A stretch of 64,000 nt of DNA from Diadophis punctatus similis (Eukaryota > Chordata > Lepidosauria > Squamata > Dipsadidae): the NCBI GenBank assembly GCA_023053685.1, contig JALIGW010000013.1, positions 18,126,501 through 18,190,500 on the forward strand. Direction: 5' to 3'. Below, one piece after another: positions 10,840 through 64,000 of the stretch. Position 1 is the first letter of the stretch. Every line of letters starts with the position of its first letter. A program made the position numbers and the translations under genes. The notes beneath the pieces were generated by a model. The model ran no database searches and was not told the DNA's origin. It was given only the letters and a program-made list of their open reading frames with translations.

Positions 10840-12686
10840 ACAAAATGGCTCTACCCTTCCATTGCTAGCAGAAATAAGGCCTTGTAAGATCGTATGGATT
10901 TGGTTTTTTTCCCTTTGAAAACTCCTTATTACAGCATTTGGTTATGTTTCTGTATTTTTTTAAGTACAGAATATGGCACTTAGTTTTAATAAAAGCGATT
11001 ACAACATGATATTTTAGAGTGCTAAAAGCCTTGGAAACTGAAAGATCATTCTGTCAAAACTCTGTGGTGGTACTGTTTATTGCAGCAGTTTTTAAAGAAA
11101 GACCGAAGATCCCTGGAAGATTATCAAAAGTTTCTAAATGAAAAAATCCATTACATCCAATCAATTTTCCTGAAGGATTTGCAGTAATTATGGGTAGTGA
11201 GCCAGCATAGGAGAATATGCCTTTTGTGATCATTTCAAGTATTCAGGGAGTTAAGGTGAAACCCAACATGCTTAGTTAAAGTTACATGTAAGTTGAAGAT
11301 ACGAAAGATCTCCATGTCTTTCTACTATCGTGTGGTAGAGTGGCAGAGTTTATAATTGCTGAAGAAAGAATTTTTTTCAGAGCAAAGTTTGAAAATCCAT
11401 TGCTTCCTATTTTAAAATAGCTACTTTGTTAGCTTTCTACAGTCTTTCCTGTTTGTTTTGTTCCTCTTGTGGTCAAAATGAAACAGATGTTAAAAATTGA
11501 TGCTGCCTGAAAGGTTCAGGAAATAAACTGAAGAAAGGAGTAGCACATTTTAAATCAGGCTAGGATCTGATTTATTTATTTTTCTATGTGAAGGGCTTTA
11601 GCACCAGGATGAAACAAAATATTATTGTATGTTATTGCAATTATAATTTGTTTTGAATGCCTTCTTTGTTAAGAGTTTGACTCATTTCTTTGGTTTTGGT
11701 ATTATTATTATTTTAATATGATTTTGTTTTGTTCTGTTTTAATTAATTTAATTTAATTTAATGGATTTGTATGCCGCCCAACTCCCGAGGGACTATTTTG
11801 ATGTATCAAATGAGTTTTCTGTGTACTGTTTGTCAGCTGGGCATAGTTATTTGTTTAAAATAGATGGCCATATACTTTTAAAAAATAAAATAAGGTTAAA
11901 TTCACACCTGCAGCCAGAATGGGAGACCCCTAGTGGAAGGTAAAAGAAAAATTTGTTAAAAGAATTACGTAAAAGAACAATCTGTCACAGCAGGATAATA
12001 TAACAAGTCAGTATAGCATTATAGAAAGAGGTATTTGGATGTAAGTATGTAATATAGGCAATATTAATTTGTATTAGGTACTTTTATTAAGTATTTGTTC
12101 CAGCAGGGCTTAGCATCTGGCCGATACTTTTTAAAAGCATACTTTTATTTAACTTTTAAAATATTAACAGTTAATATTTATTTAAAAACATTAATTATCA
12201 TTCATTATGTAATCAAACAGCAATATAACTATACAACTATATTACTATTGTATAAAAGACTATAAAAAAGAAGCCTAATCTATTATATGAAAAAATATAA
12301 AGTGAGGGGGTGGTGGAAAGGAGAAAACCATCATATATTAAACCATCGAGGAGAAAAAGAGAAAAGAAATGACACCTGCCCTGAAAAAAATCAAAACAAA
12401 ACATAAAATTAAAAAGAAGAGAAAAATCCCACATCTAAATTACATTTTAATTCTAACTCTTTATATAGAGAAAAAGGTTGTATCAGTCAATTAAAATTAT
12501 ATAACTTGCTTTAATTTTAACATTAAGACTCAGTTTTTTAAATACTAAGTTAAACCTAGTCTGTACAGCACTGAATTGTCCAGTCTTGCCTCCCCATCTG
12601 TTCAGATCCAAGTCCAGCTTAGTTAAATTGATTTACCTTGTTTGGATTTGGCTTCTGAGCAGGATTGCTCCTTGGTCCTTGGATAG
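10840..12686. other. unassigned AT-rich stretch with a LINE 3' tip
   Basis: No gene seen. At 11742-11790 the sequence taatttaatttaatgg followed by tgccgcccaactcccgag is the reversed 3' terminus of the L2-like LINE found at 53150 and 58700. The remainder is unassigned. Confidence 0.4.
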
Positions 12687-12691
12687 GAGAT

Positions 12692-12924
12692 TGTAATGTA
12701 CTGGAAGGCCAACAGGGGCTGCTCTAGGAGCGGGAACAACGAGACGTGATTGGTTAAAAGGGTTTTGACAGCCGGCTATAAAAGCGGGCTGTCAGCAATA
12801 GTTACCTCAGTTCTGTTAATGTATTGTTAGAGCAGTTACTGTTATGTTGATCCATTAAAGCATAATACTTACCTCACTCGGAGTCGCCTCAGTAAATGTG
12901 CCCATCCAGACAAGCTATATAGCA
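12692..12924 (+). mobile_element. candidate solo LTR
   Basis: Begins TGTAATG and ends TAGCA between copies of GAGAT (12687-12691 and 12925-12929), the 5-bp duplication expected of many LTR retroelements. Inside there is, in order, a CCAAT-type box (gattggt near 12749), a TATA box (ctataaaa near 12776) and an ATTAAA polyadenylation signal (about 12854). The order matches U3-R-U5. The right border is less certain than the promoter layout. Confidence 0.5.
12768..12797 (+). promoter_or_regulatory. TATA box inside an inverted repeat (LTR promoter)
   Basis: TGACAGCC and GGCTGTCA flank the sequence ggctataaaagcg, so the TATA element sits in the loop of an 8-bp dyad. This is the likely core promoter of the candidate LTR. 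Confidence 0.45.
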
Positions 12925-12944
12925 GAGATGATCTCAGAAGACTA

Positions 12945-13070
12945 GGACTATGGGTTAGGAAGTCAAAAAGAACATGCTAGAAGCCAGTGGCAAACCACTT
13001 TTGCATTATTGCCCATGTGCTTATGAAGTCCAAAGGAGTCAATGTGACTTAAAAGAGACTCAGCTTTTGC
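12945..13070. mobile_element. Bov-B/SINE-derived fragment
   Basis: The phrases aagaacatgctagaagccag, tggcaaaccacttttgcatt and aaaggagtcaatgtgactt match the consensus style of the 3' region shared by Bov-B LINEs and the SINEs that borrow it. Short and diverged. Confidence 0.45.
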
Positions 13071-13074
13071 TGTA

Positions 13075-15205
13075 TAATGAAACAGTGTTACCATACAGAT
13101 GTTTAATAAATTTATGGTTAATTTTATAAATTGTTATCTGTTTTATATTAACTCAAAGAAAGGATTGTGAGTGATTTCACCTCTGATCTTTGGTGTCTAC
13201 TGTGCAATGTTACCAGAAAAATTTAAAGCATTTGAAATAACTGTCCTTGTGGTCCTAGTAGGGTTAGAAATTTCAAAAGATTCGAATCGGCCATCTACAA
13301 CCTGTGAGTCTTTCGATATCTCAGATTATCTTTAGAAATGTAGAATAAAAATTATCCTAAATCCTTGCCACCAAGAGACCTCATTGTGTTGCTGGTGGGC
13401 ATGATGGAAATTGTTGCTTGGTTGATTTAACAAGCTGAATCCCTTAAAACAGGACAATGTTTTTTTGTCCTTGCTGAAGGAAGCCTCTGCTCTTCCTATG
13501 CTTGCTACTTTCTAAACATTTCTCTTGGGGCCAATTATTAGAGCAAACACTAGTGTGCCAGCATGGCATCTTAGTTTGCCAGAAAAATAACCAAGAAATC
13601 AAAATAATTCCAAAGAAGAGAGTTGTGTTTCTGAAGAAAGGTTTCTTTTTACTGTGAGGGATTCATATTAACCAATAATAACCATCCTTGCACTAAAAGG
13701 CTGACGAAGGCATTGCCTAACCAGGGAGACCAGCATACCTGGGACACAGAATCTCTTCACAGGCTGAAAAATTATACAACTGGGGTGGGAAGATGAGGGG
13801 AGAATATGTTTACACCACACCATCTGAGGGTACTATTTAGTTTTGGGGTGGGACACACTGAATTTTTCATCTCGCTTTGTTTGTGTCTTTGTGTATGTGA
13901 GAAAGTGTGAGTGAAACTTGCTAATTTTAGCAGCTCATGGATACAAGAGATAGTTTTGTTAGTCAGATACCGTAATATGTATGTCACGAAAGCCTTGCTT
14001 GCTTCCACTAAAAATGGATGTAGGAGCACCTTATCTGAGTGAAGTTTTAAATAAGGGACAAAATGGTAAGGAAAAAAAAAAGTTGTTTGACAGGGGCTTT
14101 TCAATGTTTTAAGCAAAGCTTCAGTAGCACTCCTATATATGGTATATGGTGGGGATCAGGGAAAAAAAAAGACAAATATTTAAAAAGTTCCCAAAATAGC
14201 ATAGGCTTGGGAATAAGGAGCATGTTGCTCATTACAACACTCATTGGCATTGCTCAGAAGGTGCCGGGGGGGGGGGGGAGGAGGAGGAGGGATTAGCCCT
14301 AAAACTAGGGGGGGGGAGTAAGGGAGGGATTCTAAAGTGCCAGTTAAAAATATTTTGAAATAATGTTCTTTTGTCAAGAGGGTTCTAAAAATAAATTAAT
14401 ACAGAAAAATCCACCAATAAATATGCAGCACATATGCAAAACACATTATGTGTTACCAATCTTACATTCACAATTAAAAATTCATATGAAAGCAAACTTT
14501 AAGTTGCTTCTTATATCTTCCAGTTTGGAAGAAATCCATAGGATCATGTGTTAGAGAGAGGGAACATGGTAGCTATATCTGCAAAGAGCGATAAACCAAA
14601 ATTCTTCTTGTCATATTCACAAACTGTACAATCATGTGGAAGAGCCTTTACTAATCTCTCTGGATGGAACTGACCCAAGCAATATTGAATCTGTCATCTG
14701 AAGTTGGACCTCTGCCTTGCTGTGTTGCTTGGAAGTCAGGCATTTTAAACTAAGCAAGCAGACTCCGTTAGGCAGAAGACGCATAGCTATTCTCACAGAA
14801 AGTAAAATAAAATGGGATCAAAAGGGCTGTATATATGACCACATGACTTGTGAAAAATAAACGATAAACCAGTTTCTTCAGACTTCTGGAGTTTATTTTT
14901 CTTGTATGAACAAAACCAGACTATTTCTATTAAAGGATTTCAAATAAAAGTATCTTTTTACTAGTATCTCTCCCCAAAATCTAAAAATATCCCAATAGCT
15001 TATTTAAAATGCTGTAGCCAAGACAGTGTGTGTTGAAACCTAGAAGGGATGAATAAGAAAAAACTAATCTGCCAGGCAGTACCGATTTTCTTAAGCATTC
15101 TATTTATAGCTGAAATTAACTTGAGTTGAAGAATCAATTTTATATATATATGGATTCCCAGAGAGAACATTAATCTCTGAAACTAGATAGATGATTTTAT
15201 ATATA
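13075..15205. other. unassigned stretch with G-rich simple sequence
   Basis: No exon recognised. At 14264-14330 there are poly-G and GGA runs that give spurious proline- and glycine-rich open frames. The rest is AT-rich with no family assigned. Confidence 0.4.

Positions 15206-15207
<2 letters not shown>

Positions 15208-15284
<77 letters not shown>
15208..15284 (+). repeat. (CA)n microsatellite
   Basis: About 38 uninterrupted CA units. The open frame through it is a pure cysteine-valine artefact. Confidence 0.95.
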
Positions 15285-15285
<1 letters not shown>

Positions 15286-15421
15286 CATGGTAATAGACAA
15301 GGACCGGGAGACAGCAGTGTGATAGATGTAGTGGTAACAAGTGAAAGCAACATCACTTGGAATATTAAAGGAGGAATATTAAAAGCTTCAGAAATACCAG
15401 GGCCTGAAGGAGGAACTAGAG

Positions 15422-16306
15422 TAAGGTGACCAGACGTCCCGCTTTTGGCGGGACAGTCCCGCTTTTGAATAATTTGTCCCGCGTCCTGCGGCGTTTCAAA
15501 AAAGTCCTGAATTTGAATTTGCGCAAAGCGGATCTTGAGGGAAACAGCCGCGCCCGCACGCTAAAATCTCGCCAGCTCCAGGCCGGGCAGGGAAAACCCC
15601 CCACCGCGCTCCGATGTGCCCGAGTGCCCAGTTCAGCGCCTCGCACGCTCCGCTCCGCTTGACAGCAACAGCCAGGAATGCGCTTCCGGAGGCATAGAGG
15701 GAGCAGCGGCTTTGGCGGGTCTGGCCGTGTCCTTTCCCGGGTCTGCCTCATGGGGGGAAGGAGCGGAGGCGTGAGGCACCCGCCGGATGCCGCCCTGGAG
15801 AGAAGACCAGGCCCGGCTGGCAAGGACCAGGAATGATTTTTCCCTCGCCGCCAGCCAGCTTGTCCTCCGGGCCAGACGCAGCAGAGACGAGCCCAGGCCA
15901 TGGCAACGGTAAAGGCTGCGATGAAGGGGAGGTGTTTGGGGGAGGGTGCACAAAGCTGCAGCAAAGCAATCCTGGGTTTGTGTCTCCACTTTTATTCACG
16001 TGGATGGGCTGCGGGATAAGAGAGACGGACCCCTCCCATCTTGCTCCCCTTTTCCGAAGGATCGCCCGGGGTCCCTTTTCAGAGCCCCACCCCACCGACT
16101 CAGCATGGGTCTTTAAGTGTGGAGCGGGGCGGTGGGGCTGCTAAGTGAAGGAAGGGAGAAGATCTTGAGGTTTTGGAGCGAAATCCGGGAAGTAATGAAA
16201 GTCCTTCCCGAAGTCTTTTATCCTGGTGCGGAAAGGGGAGGCGTGGATCATCCCCCCCCCCGTCAATGGTGTCCCGCTTTACCAATATTAAAATCTGGTC
16301 ACCTTA
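15422..16306. mobile_element. 885-bp GC-rich hAT-like element with 8-bp duplication AACTAGAG
   Basis: AACTAGAG occurs at 15414-15421 and again at 16307-16314. The element begins TAAGGTGACCAGA and ends TCTGGTCACCTTA, a perfect 13-bp terminal inverted repeat; 8-bp duplications are the hAT hallmark. Just inside the left end lies gtcccgcttttggcgggac, itself a small hairpin. The interior (about 15500-16240) is CpG-rich and differs sharply from the AT-rich flanks. It carries several overlapping open frames on both strands but no transposase domain that I recognise, so it is non-autonomous. Confidence 0.85.
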
Positions 16307-16319
16307 AACTAGAGAGAAA

Positions 16320-16828
16320 GTGGTCCTAAGCTGGGAGAATGGGTCCAATAGATCAGGAACAACATCGGAGCTCTCTGTCCAGAAAAGTGCAGTACTAGGA
16401 ACAGCTCAGATACTTTGCAGAACCTTCAGCTCCCTAGAATAGCAAATGTCATGCCTGTATGGTTTTCATACATCTTGAGGATGGGTGCATAGCATAAATT
16501 GGCAGTGATAGTTTTGCTAGTGAAGGAAGTGAAGGAAGACCTTATGGAACAGAGATGTCACTGTTTTAAATCCGTTGGTGCTCATAGTGAATACTACATA
16601 CCCACAGTTGTAGATATATTGTTTTGTCTCTTGGCTAATTTTGAGAAGATAAATAGGTTGGATCCAGCTAAGAAGAGATAGAAGGTACCATTAGGAAGTC
16701 GTATACTGGATGGTCAAAACAAGAAGGCAGTAGCAATTTTCATTATTTCCAAGAGAACTACATAGTTGTGTCCATGACACCAGCAGGAGTCAAGATAGAT
16801 TTTAAAAGAGAGTTTATTTTTGCACTAC
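16320..16828. other. unassigned stretch
   Basis: No gene or repeat family recognised. The 60-codon frame at 16499 has no domain. Confidence 0.35.
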
Positions 16829-16830
16829 TG

Positions 16831-17030
16831 ACAATAGCAATAGCACTTAGACTTATATACTGCTTCATAGTGCTTTACAGCCCTCTCTAAGCCGTTTACA
16901 GAGTTCAGCATATTGCCCCCAACAATCTGGGTCCTCATTTTACCGACCTCAGAAGGATGGAAGGCTGAATCAACCTTGAACCGGTGAGATTGTTTCATTG
17001 ATTCAGTGAGATTTGAACAATGAATCAGTG
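16831..17030 (-). mobile_element. tRNA-derived SINE (Sauria-type), GCAATA tail, 5'-truncated
   Basis: Read on the minus strand, the body tcaaggttgattcagccttc and gaggacccagattgttggg leads to a 3' end of ccatagtgct-type sequence and the tail (tattgc)n. The tRNA head is missing or scrambled near 17000-17030. The tail type differs from that of the 6107 and 28991 copies. Confidence 0.65.
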
Positions 17031-17059
17031 TTGTTTGTGAAAAGATAGCATTATATATT

Positions 17060-17590
17060 GTAAACTAATTTATATTTATTGTTTATTTAACAATATCTAT
17101 GTACCTTCCACATTTAAATGATTCTGTGCTGTATAAATAATATCACAAACCATTGCAACGAAATCAAAATCAATCACATCAATTAAAATGATGCCCACAA
17201 TTCCTCACTAAAGAACAAAGTCGGCTGAAACAAAAATGTTTTAGTACTTCATAAAAAGCCAAGAGGGTTAGATCTGGATGTCCCACAGAAGAACTATGTC
17301 CCTTAAAGAGGGCGCCATTTCAGAGAAGGTCTCCCTTTCAGACCTTCCTGCCCACTTTCACTCCCTAGATAGGATAGACTGGATCATGTACATCATGACA
17401 GCCCCTAATATATCCTAGTGCAACAACATATAAAGCTTTATAGATAATATCCAGACTTTGAAATGGGCCGGGAAGCCTGCAGTTAATCAGTTTCCCATCA
17501 TAGATTTGGGTTTCCTAAACGCAGGTTGTCACAGAATTATAATAATGTGGTGCCAAATGAAGAGGGCGGGAAGGCTGAAACGGATGTCTA
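17060..17590 (-). mobile_element. L2-like LINE 3' region, degraded
   Basis: A run of AT-rich sequence is followed by aaaagccaagagggtt and ttcagagaaggtctccc. The same pair of blocks occurs at 34757-34860 and, inverted, in the coding 3' part of the LINE at 53150. Too diverged to give a reading frame. Confidence 0.45.
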
Positions 17591-17594
17591 CATA

Positions 17595-19057
17595 AAGAAC
17601 TTTTTTATTTTATAGTCACAGACCAAAATACAAATACAACAAAGAAAAACAAAAAAGAGAAAAATACAGTCACAAACAACTAACACCAGAAGCCTTGGCT
17701 AAAGGGAAAACTTAATTTACATTAGCACATTCCCTCATCCTCATTTATATTGAAGATCCGTAATATCAATAAAATTAGATCTGGACATTTTAAGAAAGTT
17801 TTTCAGAATTTTCTTTTTGTATATTTTTGGCTACAATCGGACAACAATCTAAAAAGTGTATAATTGAAATTATGTAGATTGCTTTTATAAAATTAATATT
17901 TTATTCTCTTAAACTAATTCAGAACAGGATATGATTTCCATAAACTTTAGTTCATAACTTGCATAATTTAGTTAGTTAGTTCATACAAGAAAAATAAACT
18001 TCTGAAGTCTGAAGAAACTGGTTGCTTTCTTTCTGTCTTAAAATGCATTTAGAGTAAAGTTGGTAAATTCTAAACACAAGACTGCTGATGACATCCATCT
18101 GAAACTGAAACTGAAACACCTGCAATAGTTAACATGCCAGTAAAAGAGGCTAAAGACTTTTGAAAAGGTCAAAGAAAAATGTGGATTTTAAAATCAATAT
18201 CCACTTTGCATGCTTTATCGAATAACTAAATATGGGCTTTTTTTCAGATGGGAAAATAAATTGGCCTTTAACAAATGCAATACCATGCTCACATCGAAGA
18301 GGATAATAGCCCTCCTGTAAGTATGACATACATAAATATGGTGTACAAAGTCACATACTATAAGAAACAGCATGCTCTGAAACTCTGGAAACATTTCTTT
18401 ATGTACCATATCAAACCAGATCATCTTGATAGGTCTTAATATTCAGAACTCCAGTTGTTGTGGAGGATTTTGTTCACTTGCTTTAACATTTTGAGCTGAA
18501 GTCTTCCTGCAGGTATTATTTTTCCAGCTGTCACAGATTATAGATTAAAAGCAAAGTCTGGAGACATTACATACAGTTTTGAATCAGCTTAGCTCTGGCA
18601 TCAAAATAAAATGCAATTTACGATTGGGAAAGCGAGATAATCTTGTGTGTTTCCCTTTTCTTCTTCTGTGATCACTTTCATTAGATTGGTCTCAGTTGGT
18701 CATGGCACCTAAATTCAAACAGAATGTGGTTAGTATTACCTTTGGTTGCAAAAAGAGATCAATATTAAGTTATTTAGGATTCCTGTCACAGGGCTCAGTT
18801 GGCTCAATATATGACTAAGGTACTTATGTTTGTGATATAGCAACTTTGAGATTCATGTTTATTTCTCATGTTTGCTTTCTTTATTGACTTAAAAGTTAAT
18901 GTCTACTAAAACTAATGGTATACCGTTAACATCACGAACAAAGCGTTAATGTTATCATTAATTATTTAATTCATTGACTGGTAAAATTAGCATTAAAATG
19001 ATTGTTGTGTGAAATCAAATTTCAATTGGGCTTTTCTTTTCTTTATTTTTATTTTAG
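17595..19057. other. unassigned sequence upstream of the first INPP4A exon seen
   Basis: It ends in a pyrimidine-rich tract (ttttctttatttttatttt) and an AG acceptor at 19056-19057, so this is intron. No promoter or CpG island is visible in it. The true first exon and promoter of INPP4A are therefore either outside the window or not recognisable. Confidence 0.5.
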
Positions 19058-19149
19058 CATGCTAACATCATAAGGGCTGAAAAAAGACCAAATCTCTGTC
19101 CTCTTTGGATGCTTCAAGCAGTATAAAGAAGTGGCTTCCTCATGACAAC

Positions 19150-63195
<44,046 letters not shown>

Positions 63196-63200
63196 TAGTG

Positions 63201-63860
63201 CAGTGTTTCTCAAATAGTGGGGCGCCCCCCTGGGGGGGCTCTGAGTGATGCCAGGGGGCACGCATGTGACCCCGGGAAACATGTGTGGTCCCTCTCGATC
63301 GATTCCCCTGGACGGGGAGTGTTTTCCCAGTTGCATGCTGCTCTGAGCCCGGAAGAGAAGGTGGCCGGGCGGGGTGGCTGCGTGGGTTCTTGTTGTTCTT
63401 GGCCGCCACGGTAGCCATGAACGGCATGGTGAACCTGCTGCTGGACAAGGAGGAGCATCCTCTGCAGCTGGGCAAAAGCTTCAAATGGCACCCTAAAGCC
63501 TCCTTTCACACAATTTGCTGTGAGTGCCCGGCAGAGGTGGCGCTTATGGGCCAGGCCGGCGACCCCAAAACATCGGCTTGATTAAGCTGGCCTGGCCCCA
63601 TGTCAAAAGAGGGCCCATCACGGTAGCCTATGCCTGCCTAACCAAAAACAGGCTCCACTGAGTTCAGTGTGACTTACTCCCAGGTAAGTGGGTAGAGCAG
63701 CCTTCACCAGCCAATAGTTTGCTTGCAGCTTATAATAAGTAAAATAATAAATATTAACACTAAAATTCCACTGAGGCCCAGATCGGAGAGTTGGGGGCAC
63801 GCGAAATGTTTACTTCTTCCTAGGGGGGGGGGCGTAACAGAAAATAATTGAGAAGCACTG
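63201..63860. mobile_element. 660-bp hAT-like element, duplication GTATAGTG
   Basis: GTATAGTG at 63193-63200 and 63861-63868. Left end CAGTGTTTCTCAAATAGTGG; right end GAGAAGCACTG. The interior is GC-rich from 63217 to 63600 and includes a 98-codon open frame (63285-63581) containing MNGMVNLLLDKEEHPLQLGK. I recognise no transposase. It starts 32 bp after the donor of exon V, inside the intron. Confidence 0.85.
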
Positions 63861-64000
63861 GTATAGTGTCACTTATCTCCCATGACAACATTGTGTCTTC
63901 AGAATAAGCAGCAGTACAGAAATCTGCAGATCCCTGCATGTTCTCTGTTGTTGTGCCATGTTGTTTCCTTGACCAAAAAGATGCAGAGCATTATAGTAAC

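Noticed and set aside
15100..15300. Cysteine-valine repeat open frame
   Set aside because: Translation of a (CA)n microsatellite.
15416..16095. Long overlapping open frames (up to 182 codons) on the minus strand
   Set aside because: They lie wholly inside the hAT-like element, overlap in three frames, and follow from high GC content with few stop codons.
15500..16240. CpG-rich region as the INPP4A promoter
   Set aside because: It is bounded by hAT termini and an 8-bp target duplication, so it is an insertion. No transcription evidence can be read from sequence alone.
19105..19149. In-frame N-terminal extension starting with TTG at 19105
   Set aside because: TTG is not a likely start; the ATG at 19150 aligns exactly with the mammalian start.

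Overview
The window is vertebrate nuclear DNA, most likely from a squamate and probably a snake. It carries GT-AG spliced exons of a conserved vertebrate gene inside long AT-rich introns. The repeats fit snakes: CR1 LINEs whose 3' end runs into an (ATTCT)n microsatellite, Bov-B, L2-like and L1 LINEs, tRNA-derived SINEs with two kinds of tail, a 5S-rRNA-derived SINE, a Helitron-like element, and many short hAT-type elements that I could delimit by terminal inverted repeats and 8-bp target duplications. The species is an inference; no diagnostic marker was read.

Bases 1-19057 hold no host exon that I can support. Reading left to right: the 5' part of an L1 on the minus strand with an intact ORF1; a CR1 relic; a TA-flanked element with a SINE inserted in it; a CR1 with its ATTCT tail; two more short DNA elements, one sitting inside a CR1; an L2-like LINE end; a candidate solo LTR; a (CA)n run; and an 885-bp GC-rich hAT-like element at 15422-16306.

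From 19058 to 63168 the plus strand carries 22 exons of INPP4A (inositol polyphosphate-4-phosphatase type I A). They join in frame without a stop to give 885 residues, beginning MSVKDLSPRH. The C-terminal part of about 90 residues, with the CX5R phosphatase active site, lies beyond base 64000, so the gene is 3'-incomplete here. Two features stand out: a 15-nt microexon (42498-42512), and a 265-nt exon (48126-48390) with a second in-frame donor 126 nt upstream that would drop a serine-rich segment.

The introns hold most of the unusual material. This includes a Ty1/copia-type LTR, primer site and gag start at about 41001-41592; a Helitron-like element with a hAT insertion carrying a 41-42 bp minisatellite (30220-30871); a 511-bp hAT-like element with four ~80-bp-spaced palindromes resembling NRF1 sites (49671-50181); a SPIN-like hAT element (59456-59688); and a hAT element 32 bp past the last exon that contains a 98-codon open frame (63201-63860).

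I found no operon, CRISPR array, defence system or other dedicated multi-gene system. The interest lies in the layered transposon history and in the splicing options of INPP4A.
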